In this document: positions 9,019 to 20,010 of the stretch, piece after piece
Numbering within the stretch: the stretch's first letter is position 1
Layout: every line of letters begins with the position of its first letter
Source: Penium margaritaceum
Lineage: Eukaryota; Streptophyta; Zygnematophyceae; Desmidiales; Peniaceae
DNA: 27,346 bases
Direction: 5' to 3'
Assembly: GCA_023375785.1 (NCBI GenBank)
Contig: SZWC01018892.1
Coordinates: 27,583-54,928 of the forward strand
Program-made: the position numbers and the translations under genes
Notes under the pieces: generated by a model
The model's input: the letters and a program-made list of their open reading frames with translations, nothing else
Told to the model about the DNA's origin: nothing
Databases searched by the model: none

Positions 9019-11289
9019 TGACCACTGTGTTTCTGACAAGTGTGTTTCTGACCGCTGTGTTTCTGACCACTGTGTTTCTGACCTGTGTGTTTCTGACCAC
9101 TGTGTTTCTTCTCAGTGTGTTTCTGACCACTGTGTTTCTTACCAGTGTGTTTCTGAACACTGTGTTTTTGAATACTGTGTTTCTGACCACTGTGTTTCTG
9201 ACGACTGTTTTTCTGACCACTGTGTTTCTGACAAGTGTGTTTCTGACCGCTGTGTTTCTGACCACTGTGTTTCTGACCTGTGTGTTTCTGACCACTGTGT
9301 TTCTTCTCAGTGTGTTTCTGACCACTGTGTTTCTTACCAGTGTGTTTCTGAACACTGTGTTTTTGAATACTGTGTTTCTGACCACTGTGTTTCTGACGAC
9401 TGTTTTTCTGACCACTGTGTTTCTGACAAGTGTGTTTCTGACCGCTGTGTTTCTGACCACTGTGTTTCTGACCTGTGTGTTTCTGACCACTGTGTTTCTT
9501 CTCAGTGTGTTTCTGACCACTGTGTTTCTTACCAGTGTGTTTCTGAACACTGTGTTTTTGAATACTGTGTTTCTGACCACTGTGTTTCTGACGACTGTTT
9601 TTCTGACCACTGTGTTTCTGACAAGTGTGTTTCTGACCGCTGTGTTTCTGACCACTGTGTTTCTGACCTGTGTGTTTCTGACCACTGTGTTTCTTCTCAG
9701 TGTGTTTCTGACCACTGTGTTTCTTACCAGTGTGTTTCTGAACACTGTGTTTTTGAATACTGTGTTTCTGACCACTGTGTTTCTGACGACTGTTTTTCTG
9801 ACCACTGTGTTTCTGACAAGTGTGTTTCTGACCGCTGTGTTTCTGACCACTGTGTTTCTGACCTGTGTGTTTCTGACCACTGTGTTTCTTCTCAGTGTGT
9901 TTCTGACCACTGTGTTTCTTACCAGTGTGTTTCTGAACACTGTGTTTTTGAATACTGTGTTTCTGACCACTGTGTTTCTGACGACTGTTTTTCTGACCAC
10001 TGTGTTTCTGACAAGTGTGTTTCTGACCGCTGTGTTTCTGACCACTGTGTTTCTGACCTGTGTGTTTCTGACCACTGTGTTTCTTCTCAGTGTGTTTCTG
10101 ACCACTGTGTTTCTTACCAGTGTGTTTCTGAACACTGTGTTTTTGAATACTGTGTTTCTGACCACTGTGTTTCTGACGACTGTTTTTCTGACCACTGTGT
10201 TTCTGACAAGTGTGTTTCTGACCGCTGTGTTTCTGACCACTGTGTTTCTGACCTGTGTGTTTCTGACCACTGTGTTTCTTCTCAGTGTGTTTCTGACCAC
10301 TGTGTTTCTTACCAGTGTGTTTCTGAACACTGTGTTTTTGAATACTGTGTTTCTGACCACTGTGTTTCTGACGACTGTTTTTCTGACCACTGTGTTTCTG
10401 ACAAGTGTGTTTCTGACCGCTGTGTTTCTGACCACTGTGTTTCTGACCTGTGTGTTTCTGACCACTGTGTTTCTTCTCAGTGTGTTTCTGACCACTGTGT
10501 TTCTTACCAGTGTGTTTCTGAACACTGTGTTTTTGAATACTGTGTTTCTGACCACTGTGTTTCTGACGACTGTTTTTCTGACCACTGTGTTTCTGACAAG
10601 TGTGTTTCTGACCGCTGTGTTTCTGACCACTGTGTTTCTGACCTGTGTGTTTCTGACCACTGTGTTTCTTCTCAGTGTGTTTCTGACCACTGTGTTTCTT
10701 ACCAGTGTGTTTCTGAACACTGTGTTTTTGAATACTGTGTTTCTGACCACTGTGTTTCTGACGACTGTTTTTCTGACCACTGTGTTTCTGACAAGTGTGT
10801 TTCTGACCGCTGTGTTTCTGACCACTGTGTTTCTGACCTGTGTGTTTCTGACCACTGTGTTTCTTCTCAGTGTGTTTCTGACCACTGTGTTTCTTACCAG
10901 TGTGTTTCTGAACACTGTGTTTTTGAATACTGTGTTTCTGACCACTGTGTTTCTGACGACTGTTTTTCTGACCACTGTGTTTCTGACAAGTGTGTTTCTG
11001 ACCGCTGTGTTTCTGACCACTGTGTTTCTGACCTGTGTGTTTCTGACCACTGTGTTTCTTCTCAGTGTGTTTCTGACCACTGTGTTTCTTACCAGTGTGT
11101 TTCTGAACACTGTGTTTTTGAATACTGTGTTTCTGACCACTGTGTTTCTGACGACTGTTTTTCTGACCACTGTGTTTCTGACAAGTGTGTTTCTGACCGC
11201 TGTGTTTCTGACCACTGTGTTTCTGACCTGTGTGTTTCTGACCACTGTGTTTCTTCTCAGTGTGTTTCTGACCACTGTGTTTCTTACCA
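9019..11289 (+). repeat. HOR E: 195-bp unit (13 monomers), about 11.6 copies
   Basis: The TTCTGACAAG landmark begins at 9031 and recurs every 195 bp to 11176. Monomer order: ACAAGT ending, CCGCT ending, consensus, CCTGT ending, consensus, GTGTTTCTTCTCAGT, consensus, GTGTTTCTTACCAGT, GAACACT ending, GTGTTTTTGAATACT, consensus, ACGACT ending, GTTTTT start. All thirteen are exactly 15 bp, unlike HOR D. Copies look identical. The last copy breaks off at 11289, where CCAG becomes CCAC. Confidence 0.96.
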
Positions 11290-12646
11290 CTCTATTTCTG
11301 CCCAGTGTGTTTCTGACCACTGTGTTTCTGACCACGGTGTTTCAGATCACTGTGTTTCTGAGCACTGTGTTTCCGACCATTGTGTTTCTGACCATTATGT
11401 TTCTGCCCACTGTGTTTCTGACCACTGTGTTTCTGACCACTGTGTTTCTGACCACTGTGTTTCTGACCACTGTGTTTCTGACCACTGTGTTTCTGACCAC
11501 TGTGTTTCTGACCACTTTGTTTCTTACCAGCAAATTTCTGACCACTATGTTGCTGACCACTACGTTTCTCACTAGCGTGTTTCTGACCAGTGTGTTTCTG
11601 ACCACTGTGTTTCAGACCAGAGTGTTTTTGACCACGGGGTTTATGGCCAGTGTGTTTCTGACCACTGTGTTTCTGACCACTGTGTTTCTGACCACTGTGT
11701 TTCTGACCTTTATGTTTCTGACCAGTGTGTTTCTGACCACTCTGTTTCTGACCACTGTTTTTCTGACCACTGTGTTTCTGACCGCTGTGTTTCTGACAAC
11801 CGTGTTTCTAACCACTGTCCTTCTGACTTTTGTGCTTCTGACCACTGTGTTTATGACCACTGTGTTTCTGACCACTGTCTTTCTGACCACTGTGTTTTTG
11901 ACCTCTGTGTTTCTGACCACTGTGTTTTTGACCAGTGTATTTCTGACCACTGTGTTTTTGAACACTGTGCTTCTGACCACTGTGTTTCTGATCACTGTGT
12001 TTCTGGACCGTGTGTTTCTGAACACTGGTTTCTGACCACTGTGTTTTTGACTAGCGTGTTTCTGACCAGTGTTTTTCTGACCACTGTGTTTCGGACCAGT
12101 GTGTTTATGACCACTGGGTTTCTGACCACAGTGTTTTTGACCACTGTGTTTCTGTCCACCTTGTTTCTGACCAGTGTGATTCTGACCACTGTGTTTCTGA
12201 CCACTGTTTTTGTGACCACTGTTTTTCTGACCACCGTATTTCTGACCATTATGTTTCTGACCACTGTGTTTCTGACCACTGTGTTTCTGACCACTGTCTT
12301 TCTGACCACTGTGTTTCTGACCACTCTGTTTCTGACCACTGCGTTTTTAACCACTGTGTTTTTGACCACATTCTATCTTACCAGCGTGTTTCTGACCACT
12401 GTGTTTCTGACCACTGCATTTCTAACCAGCGTGTTTCTGACCAGTGTGTTTCTGACCACAGTGTTTTGGACCAGAGTGCTTTTGACCATTGAGTTTCTGA
12501 CCAGCGTGTTACTGACCACTGTGCGTTTGACCACTGTGTTTTTGACCACTGTGTTTCTGACCACTGTGTTTCTGACCACTGTGTTTCCGAGAAGTGTGTT
12601 TCCGACCACTGTGTTTCTGACCAGTGTGTTTTTGACCACTGTGTTT
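11290..12646 (+). repeat. Diverged monomers between HOR E and the assembly gap
   Basis: About 90 heterogeneous monomers without a higher-order period that I can see. 11772-11950 closely matches 19625-19800 (same ordered variants ACCGCT, ACAACC, CTAACCACTGT, GACTT, TTATGACC, TTTTTGACCTC). Landmark GGACCAGAG- or AGACCAGAG-type units lie at 11607 and 12461. 12581-12646 repeats the GTGTTTCCGAGAAGT block known from 6150 and 14904, then runs into N. Confidence 0.88.
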
Positions 12647-13457
12647 NNNNNNNNNNNNNNNNNNNNNNNNNNNNNNNNNNNNNNNNNNNNNNNNNNNNNN
12701 NNNNNNNNNNNNNNNNNNNNNNNNNNNNNNNNNNNNNNNNNNNNNNNNNNNNNNNNNNNNNNNNNNNNNNNNNNNNNNNNNNNNNNNNNNNNNNNNNNNN
12801 NNNNNNNNNNNNNNNNNNNNNNNNNNNNNNNNNNNNNNNNNNNNNNNNNNNNNNNNNNNNNNNNNNNNNNNNNNNNNNNNNNNNNNNNNNNNNNNNNNNN
12901 NNNNNNNNNNNNNNNNNNNNNNNNNNNNNNNNNNNNNNNNNNNNNNNNNNNNNNNNNNNNNNNNNNNNNNNNNNNNNNNNNNNNNNNNNNNNNNNNNNNN
13001 NNNNNNNNNNNNNNNNNNNNNNNNNNNNNNNNNNNNNNNNNNNNNNNNNNNNNNNNNNNNNNNNNNNNNNNNNNNNNNNNNNNNNNNNNNNNNNNNNNNN
13101 NNNNNNNNNNNNNNNNNNNNNNNNNNNNNNNNNNNNNNNNNNNNNNNNNNNNNNNNNNNNNNNNNNNNNNNNNNNNNNNNNNNNNNNNNNNNNNNNNNNN
13201 NNNNNNNNNNNNNNNNNNNNNNNNNNNNNNNNNNNNNNNNNNNNNNNNNNNNNNNNNNNNNNNNNNNNNNNNNNNNNNNNNNNNNNNNNNNNNNNNNNNN
13301 NNNNNNNNNNNNNNNNNNNNNNNNNNNNNNNNNNNNNNNNNNNNNNNNNNNNNNNNNNNNNNNNNNNNNNNNNNNNNNNNNNNNNNNNNNNNNNNNNNNN
13401 NNNNNNNNNNNNNNNNNNNNNNNNNNNNNNNNNNNNNNNNNNNNNNNNNNNNNNNNN
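12647..13457. other. Assembly gap, 811 N
   Basis: A run of unknown bases inside the satellite. The last known monomer start before it (12641) and the first after it (13466) are 825 bp apart, exactly 55 monomers, so the gap is in 15-bp register with both sides. Confidence 0.99.
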
Positions 13458-13600
13458 TGACCACTGTGTTTCTGACCAGTGTGTTTCTGACCAGTGTGTT
13501 TCTGACCACTGTGTTTCTGACCACTATGTTCCTCACTACTGTGTTTCCGACCAGTGTGTTTATGACCACTGTGTTCATGACCGGTGTGAGCCTGAACACT
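13458..13600 (+). repeat. Diverged monomers after the gap, paralogue of 22870-22990
   Basis: The ordered variants ATGTTCCTCACTACT, GTGTTTCCGACCAGT, GTGTTTATGACCACT, GTGTTCATGACCGGT and GTGAGCCTGA match 22870-22990 with a single difference seen over about 120 bp (AACACT here, ACCACT there). Confidence 0.9.
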
Positions 13601-13840
13601 GTGTTTCCAACCACTGTGCTTCTGACCATCGTGTTTCTGACCACTGTGTTTGTAAGCACTGTGTTTCTGACCAGTGTCTTTCTGACAACTGTGTTTCCGA
13701 TCACCGTGTTTCTGACCACTGTGTTTCCAACCACTGTGCTTCTGACCATCGTGTTTCTGACCACTGTGTTTGTAAGCACTGTGTTTCTGACCAGTGTCTT
13801 TCTGACAACTGTGTTTCCGATCACCGTGTTTCTGACCACT
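13601..13840 (+). repeat. 120-bp (8-monomer) tandem duplication
   Basis: The block starting GTGTTTCCAACCACT at 13601 repeats at 13721. It contains TTTGTAAGCACT, GTCTTTCTGACAACT and TTTCCGATCACC variants. The copies are identical. Confidence 0.94.
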
Positions 13841-14140
13841 GTGTTTCTGACCACTGTGTTTCTGACCAATGTGTTTCTGACCACCGTGTTCTTGACCACT
13901 GTGTTTCTGACCGCTGTGTTTCTGACCACGGCGCTTTTGACCAGAGTGTTTCTGACCTGTGTGTTTCTGACCACTGTGTTGCTGACCACTGTGTTTCCGA
14001 GCAGTGTGTTTCTGACCTGTGTGTTGCTGACCAGTGTTTCTGACCAGTTTGTTTCTGACCACAGTGTTTCTGACCAGTTTGTGTCCGACCACTTTGTTTC
14101 TGACCATCGTGTTCCTGACCAGTGTTGGTCTGACCAGTGT
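13841..14140 (+). repeat. Diverged monomers with the 13-bp junction
   Basis: Mixed monomers leading to GTGTTTCCGAGCAGT (13996), then GTGTTGCTGACCAGT followed by a unit lacking two bases (about 14026-14046). The same junction is found near 6586, 15593 and 22393. The following GTTTGTTT-type units resemble 3238-3330 and 22415-22500. Confidence 0.88.
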
Positions 14141-14391
14141 GTTTCTGACCACTGTGTTTCTGACCAGTGTGTTTCTGACCACTGTGTTTCTGACGAGTGT
14201 GTTTCTAACCAGTGTGTTTCTGACCACTGTGTTCCAGACCACTGTGTTTCTAAACATTGTGTTTCTGACCACTGTGTTTCTGACCAGTGTGTTTCTGACC
14301 ACTGTGTTTCTGACGAGTGTGTTTCTAACCAGTGTGTTTCTGACCACTGTGTTCCAGACCACTGTGTTTCTAAACATTGTGCTTCTGACCA
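14141..14391 (+). repeat. 120-bp (8-monomer) tandem duplication
   Basis: Positions 14161-14280 and 14281-14391 are the same until GTGTTT becomes GTGCTT near 14391. Markers are ACGAGT, CTAACCAGT, GTTCCAGACC and CTAAACATT variants. Confidence 0.94.
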
Positions 14392-14570
14392 CTGTGCTTC
14401 TGACCACTGTGTTTCTGGACAGCGTGTATCTGACCACTGTGTTTCTGACCACTGTCTTTCTGACTAGCGTGTTTCTGACCAGTGTGTTGCTGACCGGTGT
14501 GTTCCAGACCAGAGTGTTTCTGACCACTGGGTATCTGACGAGTGTGTTTCTGACCACTGTGTTTCTGACC
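14392..14570 (+). repeat. Diverged monomers
   Basis: Twelve or so heterogeneous units, including GGACAGCGTGTATC near 14415 and a landmark GTGTTCCAGACCAGA at 14499 followed by a GGGTAT unit. Confidence 0.85.
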
Positions 14571-15210
14571 ACTATGTTTCTGACCGCCGTGTTTCTGACC
14601 AGTGTGCTTCTGACCAGTGTGTTTCTGACCAATGTTTTCCTGATCACTTTGTTTCTGACCACTGTGTTTCTGACCAGTGTGCTTCTGACCAGTGTGTTTC
14701 TGACCAATGTTTTCCTGATCACTTTGTTTCTGACCACTGTTTTTCTGACCACTGTGTTTCTGACCACTGTGTTTCTGACCCGTGTGTTTCTGACCACTGT
14801 GTTTCTGACCACTGCGTTTCTGACCACAGTGGTTCTGACCACCGTGTTTCAGATCGGCGTGTTTCTGACCAGTGTGTTTCTGACCACTGTGTTTCTGACC
14901 ACTGTGTTTCCGAGAAGTGTGTTTCCGACCACTGTGTTTCTGACCAGTGTGTTTCTGACCACTGTGTTTCTGACCACTATGTTTCTGACCGCCGTGTTTC
15001 TGACCAGTGTGCTTCTGACCAGTGTGTTTCTGACCAATGTTTTCCTGATCACTTTGTTTCTGACCACTGTTTTTGTGACCACTGTGTTTCTGACCACTGT
15101 GTTTCTGACCCGTGTGTTTCTGACCACTGTGTTTCTGACCACTGTGTTTCTGACCACAGTGGTTCTGACCACCGTGTTTCAGATCGGCGTGTTTCTGACC
15201 AGTGTGTTTC
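14571..15210 (+). repeat. Imperfect large duplication (copies about 14571-14880 and 14976-15210) with a nested 75-bp duplication
   Basis: Both copies run from CTATGTTTCTGACCGCC through GTGCTTCTGACCAGT, the AATGTTTTCCTGATC variant and the GACCCGTG variant to AGATCGGCG (14851 and 15181). The first copy contains two 75-bp repeats (GTGCTTC at 14604 and 14679), the second only one, which accounts for the 75-bp length difference. Between the copies sits the GTGTTTCCGAGAAGT block at 14904. Confidence 0.92.
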
Positions 15211-15631
15211 TGACCACTGTGTTTCTGACCACTGTGTTTCTGACCACTGTGTTTCTGACCACTGTGTTTCTGACCAGTGTGTTTTTGACTACTGTGTTTG
15301 TGACCACTGTGGTTCTGACCACTGTGTTCCTCACCACTGTGTTTGTGACCAGTGTGTTTATGACCACTGTGTTCATGACCGGTGTGTGTCTGAAAACTGT
15401 GTTTCTGACCACTGTGCTTTTGACCATCGTGTTTCTGACTAGTGTGTTTCTGAGCACTGTGTTTCTGACCACTGTGTTTCTGACCACTGTGTTTCTGACC
15501 ACTGTGTTTCTGACGAGAGTGTTTCTGACATGTGTGTTTCTGACCACTTTGTTTCTGACCACTGTGTTTCCGAGCAGTGTGTTTCTGACCAGTGTGTTGC
15601 TGACCAGTGTTTCTGACCAGTGTGTTTCTGA
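15211..15631 (+). repeat. Unexpanded precursor-like block next to HOR G
   Basis: The segment 15356-15600 holds the HOR G monomers in order: GTGTTCATGACCGGT, GTGTGTCTGAAAACT, GTGCTTTTGACCATC, ACTAGT, GAGCACT, an ACGAGAG-type unit, ACATGT and CGAGCAGT. It has two or three extra near-consensus monomers, then the 13-bp junction at about 15593-15613. HOR G begins about 20 bp later. Confidence 0.88.
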
Positions 15632-18600
15632 CCACTGTGTTTCTGACCACTGTGTTTCTGAGCAGTGTGTTTCTGACCACTGTGTTCATGACCGGTGTGT
15701 GTCTGAAAACTGTGTTTCTGACCACTGTGCTTTTGACCATCGTGTTTCTGACTAGTGTGTTTCTGAGCACTGTGTTTCTGACCACTGTGTTTCTGACCAG
15801 AGTGTTTCTGACATGTGTGTTGCTGGCCACTGTGTTTCTGACCACTGTGTTTCTGAGCAGTGTGTTTCTGACCACTGTGTTCATGACCGGTGTGTGTCTG
15901 AAAACTGTGTTTCTGACCACTGTGCTTTTGACCATCGTGTTTCTGACTAGTGTGTTTCTGAGCACTGTGTTTCTGACCACTGTGTTTCTGACCAGAGTGT
16001 TTCTGACATGTGTGTTGCTGGCCACTGTGTTTCTGACCACTGTGTTTCTGAGCAGTGTGTTTCTGACCACTGTGTTCATGACCGGTGTGTGTCTGAAAAC
16101 TGTGTTTCTGACCACTGTGCTTTTGACCATCGTGTTTCTGACTAGTGTGTTTCTGAGCACTGTGTTTCTGACCACTGTGTTTCTGACCAGAGTGTTTCTG
16201 ACATGTGTGTTGCTGGCCACTGTGTTTCTGACCACTGTGTTTCTGAGCAGTGTGTTTCTGACCACTGTGTTCATGACCGGTGTGTGTCTGAAAACTGTGT
16301 TTCTGACCACTGTGCTTTTGACCATCGTGTTTCTGACTAGTGTGTTTCTGAGCACTGTGTTTCTGACCACTGTGTTTCTGACCAGAGTGTTTCTGACATG
16401 TGTGTTGCTGGCCACTGTGTTTCTGACCACTGTGTTTCTGAGCAGTGTGTTTCTGACCACTGTGTTCATGACCGGTGTGTGTCTGAAAACTGTGTTTCTG
16501 ACCACTGTGCTTTTGACCATCGTGTTTCTGACTAGTGTGTTTCTGAGCACTGTGTTTCTGACCACTGTGTTTCTGACCAGAGTGTTTCTGACATGTGTGT
16601 TGCTGGCCACTGTGTTTCTGACCACTGTGTTTCTGAGCAGTGTGTTTCTGACCACTGTGTTCATGACCGGTGTGTGTCTGAAAACTGTGTTTCTGACCAC
16701 TGTGCTTTTGACCATCGTGTTTCTGACTAGTGTGTTTCTGAGCACTGTGTTTCTGACCACTGTGTTTCTGACCAGAGTGTTTCTGACATGTGTGTTGCTG
16801 GCCACTGTGTTTCTGACCACTGTGTTTCTGAGCAGTGTGTTTCTGACCACTGTGTTCATGACCGGTGTGTGTCTGAAAACTGTGTTTCTGACCACTGTGC
16901 TTTTGACCATCGTGTTTCTGACTAGTGTGTTTCTGAGCACTGTGTTTCTGACCACTGTGTTTCTGACCAGAGTGTTTCTGACATGTGTGTTGCTGGCCAC
17001 TGTGTTTCTGACCACTGTGTTTCTGAGCAGTGTGTTTCTGACCACTGTGTTCATGACCGGTGTGTGTCTGAAAACTGTGTTTCTGACCACTGTGCTTTTG
17101 ACCATCGTGTTTCTGACTAGTGTGTTTCTGAGCACTGTGTTTCTGACCACTGTGTTTCTGACCAGAGTGTTTCTGACATGTGTGTTGCTGGCCACTGTGT
17201 TTCTGACCACTGTGTTTCTGAGCAGTGTGTTTCTGACCACTGTGTTCATGACCGGTGTGTGTCTGAAAACTGTGTTTCTGACCACTGTGCTTTTGACCAT
17301 CGTGTTTCTGACTAGTGTGTTTCTGAGCACTGTGTTTCTGACCACTGTGTTTCTGACCAGAGTGTTTCTGACATGTGTGTTGCTGGCCACTGTGTTTCTG
17401 ACCACTGTGTTTCTGAGCAGTGTGTTTCTGACCACTGTGTTCATGACCGGTGTGTGTCTGAAAACTGTGTTTCTGACCACTGTGCTTTTGACCATCGTGT
17501 TTCTGACTAGTGTGTTTCTGAGCACTGTGTTTCTGACCACTGTGTTTCTGACCAGAGTGTTTCTGACATGTGTGTTGCTGGCCACTGTGTTTCTGACCAC
17601 TGTGTTTCTGAGCAGTGTGTTTCTGACCACTGTGTTCATGACCGGTGTGTGTCTGAAAACTGTGTTTCTGACCACTGTGCTTTTGACCATCGTGTTTCTG
17701 ACTAGTGTGTTTCTGAGCACTGTGTTTCTGACCACTGTGTTTCTGACCAGAGTGTTTCTGACATGTGTGTTGCTGGCCACTGTGTTTCTGACCACTGTGT
17801 TTCTGAGCAGTGTGTTTCTGACCACTGTGTTCATGACCGGTGTGTGTCTGAAAACTGTGTTTCTGACCACTGTGCTTTTGACCATCGTGTTTCTGACTAG
17901 TGTGTTTCTGAGCACTGTGTTTCTGACCACTGTGTTTCTGACCAGAGTGTTTCTGACATGTGTGTTGCTGGCCACTGTGTTTCTGACCACTGTGTTTCTG
18001 AGCAGTGTGTTTCTGACCACTGTGTTCATGACCGGTGTGTGTCTGAAAACTGTGTTTCTGACCACTGTGCTTTTGACCATCGTGTTTCTGACTAGTGTGT
18101 TTCTGAGCACTGTGTTTCTGACCACTGTGTTTCTGACCAGAGTGTTTCTGACATGTGTGTTGCTGGCCACTGTGTTTCTGACCACTGTGTTTCTGAGCAG
18201 TGTGTTTCTGACCACTGTGTTCATGACCGGTGTGTGTCTGAAAACTGTGTTTCTGACCACTGTGCTTTTGACCATCGTGTTTCTGACTAGTGTGTTTCTG
18301 AGCACTGTGTTTCTGACCACTGTGTTTCTGACCAGAGTGTTTCTGACATGTGTGTTGCTGGCCACTGTGTTTCTGACCACTGTGTTTCTGAGCAGTGTGT
18401 TTCTGACCACTGTGTTCATGACCGGTGTGTGTCTGAAAACTGTGTTTCTGACCACTGTGCTTTTGACCATCGTGTTTCTGACTAGTGTGTTTCTGAGCAC
18501 TGTGTTTCTGACCACTGTGTTTCTGACCAGAGTGTTTCTGACATGTGTGTTGCTGGCCACTGTGTTTCTGACCACTGTGTTTCTGAGCAGTGTGTTTCTG

Positions 18601-18994
18601 ACCACTGTGTTCATGACCGGTGTGTGTCTGAAAACTGTGTTTCTGACCACTGTGCTTTTGACCATCGTGTTTCTGACTAGTGTGTTTCTGAGCACTGTGT
18701 TTCTGACCACTGTGTTTCTGACCAGAGTGTTTCTGACATGTGTGTTGCTGGCCACTGTGTTTCTGACCACTGTGTTTCTGAGCAGTGTGTTTCTGACCAC
18801 TGTGTTCATGACCGGTGTGTGTCTGAAAACTGTGTTTCTGACCACTGTGCTTTTGACCATCGTGTTTCTGACTAGTGTGTTTCTGAGCACTGTGTTTCTG
18901 ACCACTGTGTTTCTGACCAGAGTGTTTCTGACATGTGTGTTGCTGGCCACTGTGTTTCTGACCACTGTGTTTCTGAGCAGTGTGTTTCTGACCA
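15632..18994 (+). repeat. HOR G: 195-bp unit (13 monomers), about 17.2 copies
   Basis: TCATGACCGG occurs at 15686 and every 195 bp to 18806. Monomer order: GTGTTCATGACCGGT, GTGTGTCTGAAAACT, consensus, GTGCTTTTGACCATC, ACTAGT ending, GAGCACT ending, consensus, ACCAGA ending, ACATGT ending, GTGTTGCTGGCCACT, consensus, GAGCAGT ending, consensus. Copies appear identical. The block ends where CCAC becomes CCAG at 18995. Confidence 0.96.
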
Positions 18995-20010
18995 GTGTAT
19001 TGCTGACCACTGTGTTTCTGACCAGATTGTTTCCGAGCGCAGTGTTTCTGACGAGTTTGTTTCTGACCACTTTGTCTCTGACCACAGTGTTCCTGACCAG
19101 TGTGTTTCTGACCAGTGTGTTTCTGACCACTGTGTTTTTGACCAGTGTGTTTCTGACAACTGTGTGTCCGACCACTGTGTTTTTGACCAGTGTGTTTCCG
19201 ACCACTGTGTTTCTGGCCACTGTGTTTTTGACCAGTGTGTTTCTGACCACTTTGTTTCTGGCCACTGTGTTTCTGACCACTTTGTTTCTTACCAGCGTGT
19301 TTCTGACCACTGTGTTTCAGACCAGAGTGTTTTTGACCACTGTGTTTCTGGCTGGTGTGTTTCTGACCACTGTGTTTTTGACCACTGTGCGTTTGACCAC
19401 TGTGTTTTTGACCACTGTGTTTCTGACCACTGTGTTTCTGACCACGGTGTCTTTGACCACTGTGTTTCTGACCAGCGTGTTTCTGACCAGCGTGTTTCTG
19501 TCCTGTGTGTTTCTGACCACTGTGTTTCTGACCAGTGTGTTTCAGAGCAGTGTGTTTCTGACCAGTGTGTTACTCACCACTATGTTTCTGACCAGTTTTT
19601 CTGTCCAAAGTGTTTCTGACCANTGTGTTTCTGACCGCTGTGTTTCTGACAACCGTGTTTCTAACCACTGTCTTTCTGACTTCTGTGCTTCTGACCACTG
19701 TGTTTATGACCACTGTGTTTCTGACCACAGTCTTTCTGACCACTGTGTTTTTGACCTCTATGTTTCTGACCACTGTGTTTTTGACCAGTGTGTTTCTGAC
19801 CACTGTGCTTCTTACCACTGTATTTCTGACCAGTGTGTATCTGACCACTGTGTTTCTGACCTGTGTGTTTCTGACCACTGTGTTTCTGACCAGTGTGTTT
19901 CTGACAATTGTGTCTCTGACCAGTGTGTTTCTGACCACTGTGTTTTTGAACACTGTGCTTCTGACCACTGTGTTTTTGACCACTGTGCTTCTGACCACTG
20001 TGTTTCTGAC
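18995..20010 (+). repeat. Diverged monomers between HOR G and HOR H
   Basis: About 68 heterogeneous monomers. 19625-19800 is a paralogue of 11772-11950. A landmark CAGACCAGAG unit is at 19312, and a single ambiguous base (N) stands at 19623. Near 19598-19620 is a strongly altered unit (AGTTTTTCTGTCCAAAG) with a register change. Units close to 19960-20010 already show the GTGCTT variant that dominates HOR H. Confidence 0.88.

Noticed and set aside
12647..13457. Gap filled by exactly eleven 75-bp units (825 bp between anchors)
   Set aside because: The left edge matches the 75-bp GTGTTTCCGAGAAGT block, but the monomers after the gap do not fall at the phase this model predicts, so only the 15-bp register is supported.
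19623..19623. Single ambiguous base as a biological variant
   Set aside because: It is a base-calling or consensus ambiguity. Its monomer is otherwise ordinary.
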